A stretch of 64,000 bases of DNA from Halalkalibacter sp. APA_J-10(15) (GCF_023017105.1 NZ_JALKEV010000019.1:1-64000); one strand, 5' to 3'; positions 37,294-48,276 are shown, numbered from the stretch's first letter. Notes: generated by a model not told the origin, from the letters alone. Program-made: numbers and translations.

Positions 37294-37528
37294 GCTGGGA
37301 CAAAAGTGGTTTAACTAAAAGAAAAGCCGAACAATGATAGATGGTGGACGTAAACCGCTCCTGAAATATACTTCGCTTTCCGCGGGAAGCCGGTGAGCCT
37401 CCTCGTGCTTCGCACTGCGGGGTCTCACCCTTGGCTTTTCATCCCGCAGGAGTCTACGTATATTTCATCCGCTACGTTCATCTTTTGTTCGGGTTTCCAG
37501 ATAGACACTTTAGTTATGTCCCAGCCTC
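37291..37528. repeat. ~240-bp inverted-repeat-bounded element, copy 1
   Basis: The ends GAGGCTGGGACA (37291-37302) and TGTCCCAGCCTC (37517-37528) are perfect inverted repeats. A second, inner inverted layer is formed by GAACAA and TTGTTC. Inside is the sequence CGCTTTCCGCGGG...CCTCCTCG...CCCGCAGGAGTC, a composition I recognise as common between genes of Bacillaceae. A diverged second copy lies at 50063-50314. No transposase is present. Confidence 0.75.
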
Positions 37529-37568
37529 AGTAAACCATAGATCTCAATTAGGTTATTAAACGGTAATG

Positions 37569-37582
37569 GGAAAGCGTTTGCA
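37569..37582 (+). promoter_or_regulatory. candidate cre site before the PTS gene
   Basis: GGAAAGCGTTTGCA matches the cre consensus at 13 of 14 positions. It lies about 85 bp upstream of the PTS start, consistent with CcpA control. Confidence 0.6.
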
Positions 37583-37647
37583 AAATGTGGGTTGCCCATA
37601 ATCATACCATTTGTGGTTGGACTATCTTTGGTTTAAAAAATAAATAA

Positions 37648-39576
<1,929 letters not shown>

Positions 39577-39711
39577 TTAATGAAGTTAGCACTATTTATG
39601 GGCCCCTCTATACTTACCGTTTTTAATGGGTGCTTATGTTGAATAAGAAATGACGAAAAAACAACAGATCCATATACTGCGCCGTACACATATCCTGTTG
39701 AAAATTAGGAG

Positions 39712-39745
39712 AGACGATCACGTTTAAGCAGTGGTCGTCTTTTTG
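39712..39745 (+). terminator. terminator after the PTS gene
   Basis: GACGATCAC and GTGGTCGTC pair around a 9-base loop and are followed by TTTTTG. The rest of the 325-bp gap between the PTS gene and the convergent AraC gene holds nothing that I can recognise. Confidence 0.85.
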
Positions 39746-39900
39746 TCGTAGTAGACACATACTGAGTAGCTATTTTCTTTATTTTGGAGCACTTATATCC
39801 ATTTCATGATTGTGTTCTCTTATCTAGCTAGCTTTAATCGCTTTGCTACCAATTTCACTTCTCTAATTAACGTTAAATTAAACGAATAGGAATAAACTAG

Positions 39901-40734
39901 TTATACCTTATCAATATCATCTTGAGGAGAAGTACCAAAGAAATCTCTGTATCTTCGGTAAAATGTCGAATATTCCTTAAAGCCACATTGCACGCTTGCC
40001 TCAGAAGCAGGAACACCGTCGTAAAGCAAATGTCTAGCACTGATCAATCGTTTAGTCGTTATATATTTCCAAACGGTTGTATTAGTCGCTTTTTTGAATA
40101 AGATATTTAACTGAGATTTGCTGATATGAAATTGCTTGCAAATACTTTCGATACTTATATTTTCAAATAGATGTTCATTTATGTAGGTAATCACTTCGGT
40201 CATTTGCGAACTTTGAGATGTAAATAACAATTGTGGATGTTCATGATGAAAGCTTTTATTCAATTCATTTAAGATTGTAAGAAGATTCGTTATAATAGCC
40301 ACTCTTTTTTGGTAGTCATTATTTTTAACGTCGAGTATATTATTAAGGCACGAACGAACTAATTGATTAGAAAAAGTTCCGGGTGGATAGTAATTATTAA
40401 TTCCCAAAGCCCGGTTGTCAAAAGGAGCAAGTAATATTTTATTTGGATCAAAGTGATCTAAAAACTGTGGGAAAAAATGAAGTACAATTCGTTCATATGG
40501 AAGATTACGATCCATCTTTACATAATGAGCTTCATTTGAACGCATGAGCATAATACTATTAGGATTTAGAAAGTATGTATTCCCTTCTACTGTAAAAGTC
40601 CCTTTTCCTGATAATAGATAATAAAACTCATAAATCTCATGAGCGTGCATTCCATATTTTTGGGGATGTGGTGGCATGTCACAGTTTTTATGAAAAAATA
40701 GCTGATGATCTTTATAATAATCTTGAAAATTCAT
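39901..40734 (-). CDS. AraC family transcriptional regulator
   Basis: This 277-residue regulator has an N-terminal cupin domain (MHAHEIYEFYYLLSGKG near residue 30; NPNSIMLM) and a C-terminal AraC double helix-turn-helix (residues about 175-275), ending CGFKEYSTFYRRYRDFFGTSP. It is divergent from the GH115 gene. Paired ATGCAAT direct repeats in the shared promoter region (40798 and 40819) are likely its sites, so it probably activates the GH115 gene. Confidence 0.9.
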   Translation of the reverse strand: MNFQDYYKDHQLFFHKNCDMPPHPQKYGMHAHEIYEFYYLLSGKGTFTVEGNTYFLNPNSIMLMRSNEAHYVKMDRNLPYERIVLHFFPQFLDHFDPNKILLAPFDNRALGINNYYPPGTFSNQLVRSCLNNILDVKNNDYQKRVAIITNLLTILNELNKSFHHEHPQLLFTSQSSQMTEVITYINEHLFENISIESICKQFHISKSQLNILFKKATNTTVWKYITTKRLISARHLLYDGVPASEASVQCGFKEYSTFYRRYRDFFGTSPQDDIDKV

Positions 40735-40797
40735 ACAAAACCTCTTTTGTTAGAGTCAAATAATGATTACACCTAGTATAGGATGACATGAGACTAG

Positions 40798-40853
40798 ATG
40801 CAATATATTTTCAATTATATGCAATTTTAATGTAAATAGTATTTAATTATAAT
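40798..40853 (+). promoter_or_regulatory. GH115 promoter region with AraC-type direct repeats
   Basis: ATGCAAT occurs at 40798-40804 and 40819-40825, 21 bp apart, or two helical turns on one DNA face, as AraC family activators prefer. The second copy abuts a poor -35 (TTTTAA, 40825-40830), 17 bp before a perfect TATAAT (40848-40853). A weak -35 beside such a repeat is the usual layout of an activator-dependent promoter. Confidence 0.55.
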
Positions 40854-40917
40854 GGGTTTATCACTAGTAATGATGAATTTTAGGTTTTGCACTATAGTGA
40901 AGAAGGGAATGAAAAGT

Positions 40918-43900
40918 ATGGAGGGTAAAACATTAATTTGTAGTCGTGAACAAAAGATAAACATCTATTTAGCACAGAATGAACTTCCAGCTGTGAGAAT
41001 TGCTGCTCATAATCTTACAAAAGATATCAATCAAGTATGTGGAGGTATGGCAGAAGTTTCAGATAGAGAAGGTAAAGTGGCTATAGGGACCATTGCGAAT
41101 AATAAAGCAATGGAAAAACGACTCAAAGATAAGGAAATAGATACGGAATGCCTACTGGATGGTGAAGGAAACTACAGGTGGGAAGGGTACCTCATCCAAG
41201 AGAAGGATGGGATTTTATACATTATAGGAACAGATAGAAGAGGAACTATCTTTGGCATATATGAATTCTCAAAAATGATAGGTGTTTCACCATGGCATTT
41301 CTTTGCGGATGTTCCTGTTAAAAAGCTTGATTCTATTGTAATAGATAAAGAATTTAAAACATCATCCTATCCATCAGTACAATATAGAGGGATCTTCTTG
41401 AACGATGAGGAGCAGCTTGAAGCATGGGCAAAAGAACATACAAATGATCATACAATAGGTCCTGAAACATATGTTCATATATTTGAACTGCTATTAAGAT
41501 TAAAAGCAAATTATATATGGCCGGCTATGCATGTGAATTACTTTAATGAGGACCCGGAAAATGGACGATTAGCAGAAGAAATGGGAATTGTTGTCGGGAC
41601 GTCACACTGTGACATGCTTCTTCGTAGTAATCAAAATGAATGGGAACCATGGCTTAAGAAAAAAGGATATGAAGGGATAAGTTACGATTACTCTATTCCA
41701 GGAAGACACCGTGAAATATTGAAAGAATACTGGCGTGAAAGCGTGGAACAGAACAAAGATTATGAAGTATGTTATACGGTCGGAATGAGAGGCGTACATG
41801 ATTACGGGTTTAAGACGGATGCGATTGATCATAATCCAAATCTTAATATGGAAGAAAAAGAGCAGGAAAAGGTAAAGCTTCTAGGTAATATCATCAAGGA
41901 TCAAAGAAAGATTTTAGGGGAAGTATTAGGAAAAGAGAATGCCGAAACATCGTTACAGACATTTATCCCCTATAAGGAAGTTCTTCCTTTATATGACGCA
42001 GGTTTAGAGTTGCCGGATGATGTTACGCTTATCTGGGTCGATGATAATTTTGGTTATATGAGAAGATACCCTGATGCAAAAGAGCGGAAACGTTCAGGTG
42101 GCCATGGGGTATATTTCCATAGTTCTTATTGGGCGCATCCTGGTATGAGTTATTTGTACATCAACTCGATACCACTGGCGCATACTGGAAACGAAATGAA
42201 GAAGTGCTACGAAAATGGAATTCGGAAATTATGGGTTCTTAATGTCGGTGCCCTTAAGCCACTTGAACAGGATATTGAGTACTTTTTGACTTATGGTTGG
42301 GAAGCAGGAAATGAAAGCGCTGTAACGAAAGATACACGATTGTTTACTGAGAAGTGGATTGATTTTAATTTCACAGGTAATTACGGAAAGAAAGCAGCGA
42401 GTTTATATAAACGTTTTACCCAGATAACAAACGTATGTAAGATTGAACACCTGGCTGGAGACAAATTTTCACAAACCATTTATGGAGATGAAGCGGGTTT
42501 AAGAGTGAATCAGTTAAAAGAAATATACGATGAAGCGAATGAATTATATTTCGACCTGCCTCAAAATGAGCGGGACTCCTTCTTTCAACTTTTTCTAATG
42601 AAGATTCATGCATCTTATTATGCGAATGCAGAGTTTTATTATGCAGATCGAAGCCATCTCAGTTATGAACAAGGAAAAATGCAGTCAGCAGACACGTATA
42701 TAGAAAAGTCTAGAAAGGTGATGGAGTATAGAAGATGTATGCTTCATTTCTATAATAAAATAATGTCCGGTGGAAAGTGGGATAAAATCCTGACACCAGA
42801 AAGCTTTTCACCACCGCCAACCGCGATGTATCCAGCAGGTACCCCTGCATTAAAAATTGAACAACCTGGATCAAATATTATTGTATGGGGTGAGCGCACA
42901 CCTGAAACGAATCAAAAGATTACATTTGATTCCTATGGTACGAGTGTAAAATGGTTTGAGATTTTTAACACTGGAGCAGAGCGTTTTGATTTTACTGTGG
43001 ATCTAAGTTCATGCAATGACTGGGTCGAAGTCTCAGAGGATGTAGGTACGGTCATCGATGAAAAAAGAATTCTAGTTAAATTAAAAGAAAAGTGTGGTAA
43101 CGAAGAGAAAAAGGGCAAAATTGTGATAAAAACATCACTTGATGATAAGTATCAGATTGATGTATTTGCACAAAAAAGGGAGGATATTCCGGAGCACTTC
43201 CAAGGATATGTTGAAGCTGACGGTTTTGTTTCTATGAAGGCTGACCATTTTACTTCTGAAAGTCATTCAAATGATAATCAATGGCAAATCATTAAGGATA
43301 TAGGAAGAATGGATGGAAGTGTGATAGAAGCTGCCGGTGGTGGTTATCCTGACGAGATTGATGTAAAGAATCATGCTTCCGTAACGTATCCATTTCTACT
43401 AAAAAGTAAAGGGCATTTTTTACTGGAAATTCATCGCTTTTTAACTTTGGATGCAACTGGAAAAATTCGTTTTGCTGTATCAATAGATGATTTGGAGCCT
43501 ATAATCATTGAAACTGAAACGAATGATGAATGGCGTGGGAACTGGAGAAATGCTGTATTGAATAATGGTGAAAAGCTTTATGTGTCATTACCATTTTTGA
43601 ATAGTGGCGTTCATAAATTAACTATTCATATGATCGATCGGTATGTAACGATCAGTAAATTTGTTATGTATACAGATAAGGATATGACGCGTTTATCTCC
43701 AGAGAATTTGGATCAGAATAGCTCAATTTTACAGTCGCAGGTATGTAACCTCGGACCGGTTGAAAGTTATTTTATAGGTAATAGCCAAGTAGAGAGAAAT
43801 AGTCATTTCAAAACGATTCCAGAATGTACCGTATCAGATATGGAAAAATTATGTACGAATATATATAGTATGAAAGCGGGTACTGCACCGTTACCAAACC

Positions 43901-44586
43901 TTGTATATGCAGGAATTGATTTTTGGAATTATGATAGGTTATATATGTTGAACGAAGAATATCCGCAATTTCAAAAGGGTGCTTCTAGATATATTCCTGA
44001 CCCACTTGGATATAAAAATGTTATTCCTGAATTTGGATCTGGATATTTTATTGAAAATAATGGTGTTATCGCAATTGAAGCAGAATATGCTCTTGAACAA
44101 TCAAATTATGCTTATACACAAAAAAGCTCTGGTCATGAAGAGATTGAATGGACACATACACAAGCTGAGACAAACGGATCTAGCGGAATGGCTATGTATA
44201 TCAGAAAGAGTGGGTTAAGCTGGTTGAATGCGTTGGATGCCCCTTCCCTTCATTACAAGATAAAAGTGACGGATCTAGGAACATATCGTGTATGGATGTT
44301 GATTAAATTTGATGAAAATTTTTCAGATTCTTGTTACATTGGTTTAGATGGGACCGTTCAGCCTTATGACGAGCAGTTCTCCAAGGGAAGGTTATACACC
44401 TATAGTACAAAACAAATTTGGTTTTGGACACTTTTGTCTGAGCTAGATATTGATGAAGGTATTCATGATTTTGCCATATATGCTGGTAAGTCTGGTCTAA
44501 GAATTGATAGAATATATCTGACAAAAGGTGATGAAAATGCACCGAATGATGCATCTTGGAAGGACTCAGAGAGAGTTAGTCAATAA
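40918..44586 (+). CDS. glycoside hydrolase family 115 protein (alpha-glucuronidase type)
   Basis: This protein of about 1222 residues matches GH115. The N-terminal domain has DRRGTIFGIYEFSKMIGVSPW near residue 120 (in part), the catalytic barrel region has YRGIFLNDEE, RLKANYIWPAMH and GTSHCDML (residues about 155-235), and it is followed by EVCYTVGMRGVHD. The C-terminal domains are beta-rich. GH115 enzymes remove glucuronic acid from xylan or other glycans. The start ATG 40918 is chosen because AAGAAGGG lies 10 bases before it; ATG 40909 and 40852 are alternatives. No signal peptide is visible, so it should act on imported oligosaccharide. It is the largest gene of the block and ends with a strong terminator. 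Confidence 0.88.
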   Translation: MEGKTLICSREQKINIYLAQNELPAVRIAAHNLTKDINQVCGGMAEVSDREGKVAIGTIANNKAMEKRLKDKEIDTECLLDGEGNYRWEGYLIQEKDGILYIIGTDRRGTIFGIYEFSKMIGVSPWHFFADVPVKKLDSIVIDKEFKTSSYPSVQYRGIFLNDEEQLEAWAKEHTNDHTIGPETYVHIFELLLRLKANYIWPAMHVNYFNEDPENGRLAEEMGIVVGTSHCDMLLRSNQNEWEPWLKKKGYEGISYDYSIPGRHREILKEYWRESVEQNKDYEVCYTVGMRGVHDYGFKTDAIDHNPNLNMEEKEQEKVKLLGNIIKDQRKILGEVLGKENAETSLQTFIPYKEVLPLYDAGLELPDDVTLIWVDDNFGYMRRYPDAKERKRSGGHGVYFHSSYWAHPGMSYLYINSIPLAHTGNEMKKCYENGIRKLWVLNVGALKPLEQDIEYFLTYGWEAGNESAVTKDTRLFTEKWIDFNFTGNYGKKAASLYKRFTQITNVCKIEHLAGDKFSQTIYGDEAGLRVNQLKEIYDEANELYFDLPQNERDSFFQLFLMKIHASYYANAEFYYADRSHLSYEQGKMQSADTYIEKSRKVMEYRRCMLHFYNKIMSGGKWDKILTPESFSPPPTAMYPAGTPALKIEQPGSNIIVWGERTPETNQKITFDSYGTSVKWFEIFNTGAERFDFTVDLSSCNDWVEVSEDVGTVIDEKRILVKLKEKCGNEEKKGKIVIKTSLDDKYQIDVFAQKREDIPEHFQGYVEADGFVSMKADHFTSESHSNDNQWQIIKDIGRMDGSVIEAAGGGYPDEIDVKNHASVTYPFLLKSKGHFLLEIHRFLTLDATGKIRFAVSIDDLEPIIIETETNDEWRGNWRNAVLNNGEKLYVSLPFLNSGVHKLTIHMIDRYVTISKFVMYTDKDMTRLSPENLDQNSSILQSQVCNLGPVESYFIGNSQVERNSHFKTIPECTVSDMEKLCTNIYSMKAGTAPLPNLVYAGIDFWNYDRLYMLNEEYPQFQKGASRYIPDPLGYKNVIPEFGSGYFIENNGVIAIEAEYALEQSNYAYTQKSSGHEEIEWTHTQAETNGSSGMAMYIRKSGLSWLNALDAPSLHYKIKVTDLGTYRVWMLIKFDENFSDSCYIGLDGTVQPYDEQFSKGRLYTYSTKQIWFWTLLSELDIDEGIHDFAIYAGKSGLRIDRIYLTKGDENAPNDASWKDSERVSQ

Positions 44587-44663
44587 GATTATACATGTTA
44601 GCAAAGGTTTGTTTGCTTAGCTTTAACGTAGAAAGAGCTGAACGATTTTTATACTTTCATCAG

Positions 44664-44701
44664 ATATCCTAGTAAGTCAGCTTTTTGGCTTACTAGGATA
44701 T
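44664..44701 (+). terminator. terminator of the GH115 gene
   Basis: ATATCCTAGTAAG and CTTACTAGGATAT are perfect 13-bp complements around a T-rich loop. Confidence 0.85.
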
Positions 44702-44949
44702 TTAATATATGTATGTGAATCGTACATTTTATGTTCTTTCCATTTATTATTACAGAGCATGTGGTGCACCCTGGAATTCAGGTCCAGTATCAGCAGCATA
44801 GAAGAAATCTTATGTGAATGGCAGGGGAAATAATAAGTTATTATTGTTGAACCAAAAGAAAAAGCAGGAGTAACCTAACCAAAATTTATAACAATAATTT
44901 TTAAACAGTATCTACTTGTTTTTACATTCTTTATATTCGAAATATTTGC

Positions 44950-45010
44950 TATTATTTTATTGAAAGCGTTTCCTATAAAAGGGTAGGAGTTAAATAAAAT
45001 GAAAGAATAG
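44950..45010 (+). pseudogene. orphan promoter, cre site and start codon of a lost gene
   Basis: An extended -10 (TGCTATTAT, ending at 44955) is followed by a cre-like site TGAAAGCGTTTCCT (44961-44974, 13 of 14 matches), then TAGGAG (44985-44990) and ATG at 44999. The frame stops after three codons (ATG AAA GAA TAG). All expression signals of a glucose-repressed gene are present, but the coding part is gone. The remaining sequence between GH115 and TetR (44702-44949) includes short protein-like stretches that I cannot identify. Confidence 0.5.
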
Positions 45011-45070
45011 AGAATCTTTCTATTCATATGAGCAAAAAGCACTTTAAATAGTATAAAAATAATGATAAAA

Positions 45071-45099
45071 TGACCATAGTCACAAAATGACTATGGTCA
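45071..45099. promoter_or_regulatory. palindromic operator upstream of the TetR gene
   Basis: TGACCATAGTCA (45071-45082) and TGACTATGGTCA (45088-45099) are inverted copies of each other. Each is itself nearly palindromic, so the site can take a TetR dimer pair. It ends 21 bp before the regulator start, as expected for autorepression of the operon. Confidence 0.75.
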
Positions 45100-45120
45100 T
45101 TTTATATTGGAGTGTGTAAA

Positions 45121-45699
45121 ATGTTAAGACATGAACGAAAAAAAGAACTAAAAGAGAAGATATTTTTAACGTCCATTAAACTGTTTAAGGAGTATGGATA
45201 CGACAATGTCACCGTTGATAAAATTGTGTCAACTTGTGGAATTGCGAAGGGTACGTTCTTTAGGTATTTCCCGAAAAAAGAACATGTGTTAGTACATTTA
45301 GGCCAAACACAAAACGACTTGATTATGGAAGTAATCCAAAAGAAACATGAGAAAAATCTAAAGGAAAGGTTAAAGCTCATTTTTGATGAAATGTTCACAG
45401 TTTATGAGGAACATGGGGAGTTATTACAATTAACCTTGTCTGAAGCCATTCGAGCAGCTTTAAAGGAGGAATCATCTAATATATTGAAGTTTCATGAGGT
45501 TCTAACATCTGTCATTGATGAATCAATACAAAAAGGCTTGTTTCAGAGTGATACTGAGCCCAAGCATATTGCTTCTGTGTTGGTAGGAATATACTTCAAT
45601 TCACTTATGACATGGTCGATCGCGGGAACAAATGAAGATTTAAAAGAGATCTTTCATACACAATTTGAAATCGTATGGAAAGGAATTGCACCACAATAA
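45121..45699 (+). CDS. TetR/AcrR family transcriptional regulator
   Basis: This 192-residue repressor has an N-terminal HTH (NVTVDKIVSTCGIAKGTFFRYFPKKEHVL, residues about 26-54, in part) and a variable C-terminal ligand domain. ATG 45121 lies 8 bases after GGAG; a GTG 9 bases earlier overlaps that site. It heads a three-gene operon with a DUF3995 membrane protein and an FAD monooxygenase and probably represses it through the palindrome at 45071-45099 until a hydrophobic or aromatic inducer binds. Confidence 0.92.
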   Translation: MLRHERKKELKEKIFLTSIKLFKEYGYDNVTVDKIVSTCGIAKGTFFRYFPKKEHVLVHLGQTQNDLIMEVIQKKHEKNLKERLKLIFDEMFTVYEEHGELLQLTLSEAIRAALKEESSNILKFHEVLTSVIDESIQKGLFQSDTEPKHIASVLVGIYFNSLMTWSIAGTNEDLKEIFHTQFEIVWKGIAPQ

Positions 45700-45732
45700 A
45701 CCAACAGGTTATAAAGAGGGGACGAGGGTATC

Positions 45733-46149
45733 ATGTCATTTTTAGTCTATTCTTCTGTAGCAGCGTTAACGTTTATTAGTTTGATCCATTTTTATTGGTT
45801 ATTTGGTGGAAGGCGAGGTCTAACTGCGGTATTACCCGAGAAAAAAGAAGGCGCGGCATTGTTTACTCCTAGGTTAATAGAAACATTCATTGTAGCCTTT
45901 GGATTATTGCTTGTTGGATTCATGTTACTCGTTCAATTTGGGGCAACTCCTTTTCTTCAACCTAATGTCCTGTCGAAAGTATTCTGTATAATATTTACCT
46001 TTGTGTTCTTTTTAAGAGCAATTGGTGATTTTAAATACTTGGGATTTACAAAAAAAATGAAGGATTCTGTTTTCGCAAAGTATGATACAAGATACTATAG
46101 CCCTCTTTGTTTGTATCTAGCGATTACGCTTTTATTCGTGTGGTTGTAG
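45733..46149 (+). CDS. DUF3995 domain membrane protein
   Basis: This 138-residue protein has four membrane helices. The segments HFYWLFGGRRG (near residue 20), LRAIGDFKYLGF (near 97) and YDTRYYSPLCL (near 119) are characteristic of DUF3995. Function is unknown. It lies 33 bp after the TetR gene and 32 bp before the monooxygenase gene, in the same direction, so the three are likely co-transcribed. Confidence 0.85.
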   Translation: MSFLVYSSVAALTFISLIHFYWLFGGRRGLTAVLPEKKEGAALFTPRLIETFIVAFGLLLVGFMLLVQFGATPFLQPNVLSKVFCIIFTFVFFLRAIGDFKYLGFTKKMKDSVFAKYDTRYYSPLCLYLAITLLFVWL

Positions 46150-46181
46150 GATTTTATCACGTTAGTGAAATGGGGTAAATC

Positions 46182-47318
46182 ATGAATAATAAAGTACTTA
46201 TTATTGGAGCTGGGATTAGCGGTTTAGCAAGTGCCCTTATGCTCGAAAGAATTGGATATGCACCAGTTATCTTTGAAAAGTCAGATCGTTTTCGTAATGA
46301 AGGTGGGGGTCTAACCTTATGGTCTAATGGAACGGATGCCCTTCATTTTATGGATTTACTAGAAGAAACGTATCAAAACAGCAAAATCATGAAGGAATCA
46401 GCCCTTTTAACATCCTCAGGAAAAACATTAGCGACAATCCTCTTAGAAGAGCTTGCAACTACGTATGGGACTCATACTGTTGGTATTTTACGAACGAAAC
46501 TTCACCATTTACTAGCTAATAACTTGGAGAATACAGAAATGAAATTAGGCTATAAGCTAGTAGAACTACAAGAAAATAACGAAGAAGTTACCGCCCGCTT
46601 TGAAAATGGTCATGAAGAAACAGGGGCATTTTTAGTAGGAGCAGATGGGATTCATTCATCAGTCAGAAATCACTTATTTCCTAATAGTGTCTTACGCTTT
46701 AGTGGATATGAAGCTTGGAGAGGTACGGCCCCATATACGAAATCTGGTTTTACGTTTGAAGCTTGGGGGAAAGGGCTGAGGTTTGGGTTTGTTCCTGTAT
46801 CAAGTTCGATTGTCTATTGGTTTGCGACAAGAAATACATCAGAAAACCTTTTGAAAGTGGATGTATCTAAAGAAGAGCTAGCTCATATGTATAGACGATT
46901 TGCCGAACCCGTATCAACCGTAATTAAAGCAACTCCGGAAAAGGACATCACGAGAAAGGCTATTTATGACCTAAAACCTTTACAGAATTGGTCAAAAGGC
47001 AGAATGGTACTCATAGGTGATGCAGCACACGCTACGACACCTAATTTAGGACAGGGAGCATGTTTGGCATTGGAGGATTCTGTCATCCTAGCAAAAAAGC
47101 TAGAGCAAAGCACCTCCATTTCTGAAGCCATAAAGAACTTTGAAAAAAAGCGGATAAAAAGGGCTAAGTTCATTGTAAACAGTTCGTGGGTGTACGGTAA
47201 GGTTACACAAATAGAAAATACATTAATGAGTCATGCGAGAAACATGCTTGTTAAAAACGGATATTCGATTCAAAAAAACAGTAATATGATGTATAGAATT
47301 ATCGGTCATAAAGTCTAA
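46182..47318 (+). CDS. FAD-dependent monooxygenase (aromatic hydroxylase fold)
   Basis: This 378-residue flavoprotein opens with the FAD-binding GAGISGLASALMLERIGY (residues 8-25), has the mid-protein DG motif (VGADGIHSSVR, near residue 153) and the second FAD motif LIGDAAHATTPNLGQGACLALED (near 277, in part). This is the p-hydroxybenzoate hydroxylase class, which includes salicylate hydroxylases, Tet(X)-like and polyketide-modifying enzymes. With a TetR regulator and a membrane protein in the operon, detoxification of an aromatic compound or antibiotic is possible; the substrate is unknown. Confidence 0.88.
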   Translation: MNNKVLIIGAGISGLASALMLERIGYAPVIFEKSDRFRNEGGGLTLWSNGTDALHFMDLLEETYQNSKIMKESALLTSSGKTLATILLEELATTYGTHTVGILRTKLHHLLANNLENTEMKLGYKLVELQENNEEVTARFENGHEETGAFLVGADGIHSSVRNHLFPNSVLRFSGYEAWRGTAPYTKSGFTFEAWGKGLRFGFVPVSSSIVYWFATRNTSENLLKVDVSKEELAHMYRRFAEPVSTVIKATPEKDITRKAIYDLKPLQNWSKGRMVLIGDAAHATTPNLGQGACLALEDSVILAKKLEQSTSISEAIKNFEKKRIKRAKFIVNSSWVYGKVTQIENTLMSHARNMLVKNGYSIQKNSNMMYRIIGHKV

Positions 47319-47344
47319 TTGGAGAGAATTTTAGATGATTTCTA

Positions 47345-47455
47345 CGTTCAACCAGAACACCAGAGATTGAAAGTAAGAAGGTTCTCGGAGCAAAATGGCT
47401 ACTGCCATGGCCCGAAATGCTACAAGAGTATGGTTATGTGAAAAGTGGGAACTAG
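47345..47455 (+). pseudogene. possible C-terminal gene fragment
   Basis: Just after the monooxygenase gene, one frame reads TRTPEIESKKVLGAKWL and LPWPEMLQEYGYVKSGN and then a stop (TAG near 47455). There is no start codon of its own. The composition is protein-like and suggests the end of a lost gene; I cannot name the family. The remaining bases to 47715 show nothing that I can identify. Confidence 0.3.
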
Positions 47456-47715
47456 ATTTTCATCTAGATGCTACAGCATTAATTTAACAAATGGTTGATA
47501 TACCGGACTCTTTTTGCACGTAGTTAAAGATACACCATAGAGGTAGCATGATGTAATAAGCCACTCCCCAATAGGTCTTGCAGTGTCATAGGACATGAGC
47601 AAGGCCTGTTTTTGTTGACTAGATTGACTATAAAAAAGGCTTTATGGAGTAAAAAAATGGCTTCTAGTAAGAGTGAATAAGAACAATACAATAGGGTGAA
47701 TTCTTCTTATAGGTA

Positions 47716-48171
47716 TTACTCTGGATTTTTGGGAGAACTCTTATACCAAAGTTTTGTATAATCAACCCAGCCTAATGCATTCAGTTGGATATTCTCCAAG
47801 TGCTTTTCATGGATGGCAAATTGCTGCAATCGGTATAAATAAATTAGATGATGTGACTGACTTAATTGTTCCTCTATTTGCTGAAAAGCTTCAAGACAAT
47901 CAAGTATATTTTTCTTTTCGAGAAAAGCGTCATCCAATTGTTGAATCACTTGATCTGACAAGTGATGAGAAGCAAGACTTTGGCTTCCCCTTAAGGAAGA
48001 GAGATATGTGTAGATCATGCTTTCATCTGCCAGTTGTTCGCCGAGAAGTAAATCAGATTGTTCATGAAGTGGCCGTTCATATAGTTCTTCGTATGGATAT
48101 ATGTGTAGGCTACAACGAATCCTTAAATCAATTAGCTTTTTGTGTCGTTCGTGACAAGCTTCTTTGCTTTG
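47716..48171 (-). pseudogene. truncated SgrR-like ABC solute-binding regulator (C-terminal part)
   Basis: The minus-strand frame is open for about 150 codons from 48171. It reads LHIYPYEELYERPLHEQSDLLLGE in part, SHHLSDQVIQQLDDAF, IEEQLSQSHHLIYLYRLQQ and finally LNALGWVDYTKLWYKSS. This is the typical C-terminal end of SgrR/YbaE-type proteins, which fuse a DNA-binding head to a peptide-binding-protein fold. The head and most of the fold (about 400 residues) are missing, and an in-frame stop lies at 48172-48174. The only available ATG (48018) would give 100 residues. It abuts the end of an MFS transporter on the other strand. Confidence 0.65.
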
Positions 48172-48276
48172 TTAGCATTAATAGCCTTTCCGTTTGTATG
48201 GCTATGTGTGCCTCTAAAAGTTACTGATAAAAATGAGCAGCAACGAAACCAAAAAAATACAAACTGGTTTACATAA
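48150..48276 (+). pseudogene. truncated MFS transporter (last helix and tail)
   Basis: The plus-strand frame reads FFALLALIAFPFVWLCVPLK and a polar tail to TAA at 48274-48276. It looks like the twelfth membrane helix and end of an MdtG-like MFS exporter. SgrR-like regulators are often divergent to such exporters. Here only the two C-terminal ends remain, joined near 48150-48175, as if one deletion removed both 5' ends and the shared promoter. Confidence 0.55.

Noticed and set aside
47754-48227. 157-codon plus-strand frame
   Set aside because: It is the antisense shadow of the SgrR-like remnant, whose minus-strand frame shows family motifs. Only its far end region overlaps the MFS remnant, which is in another frame.
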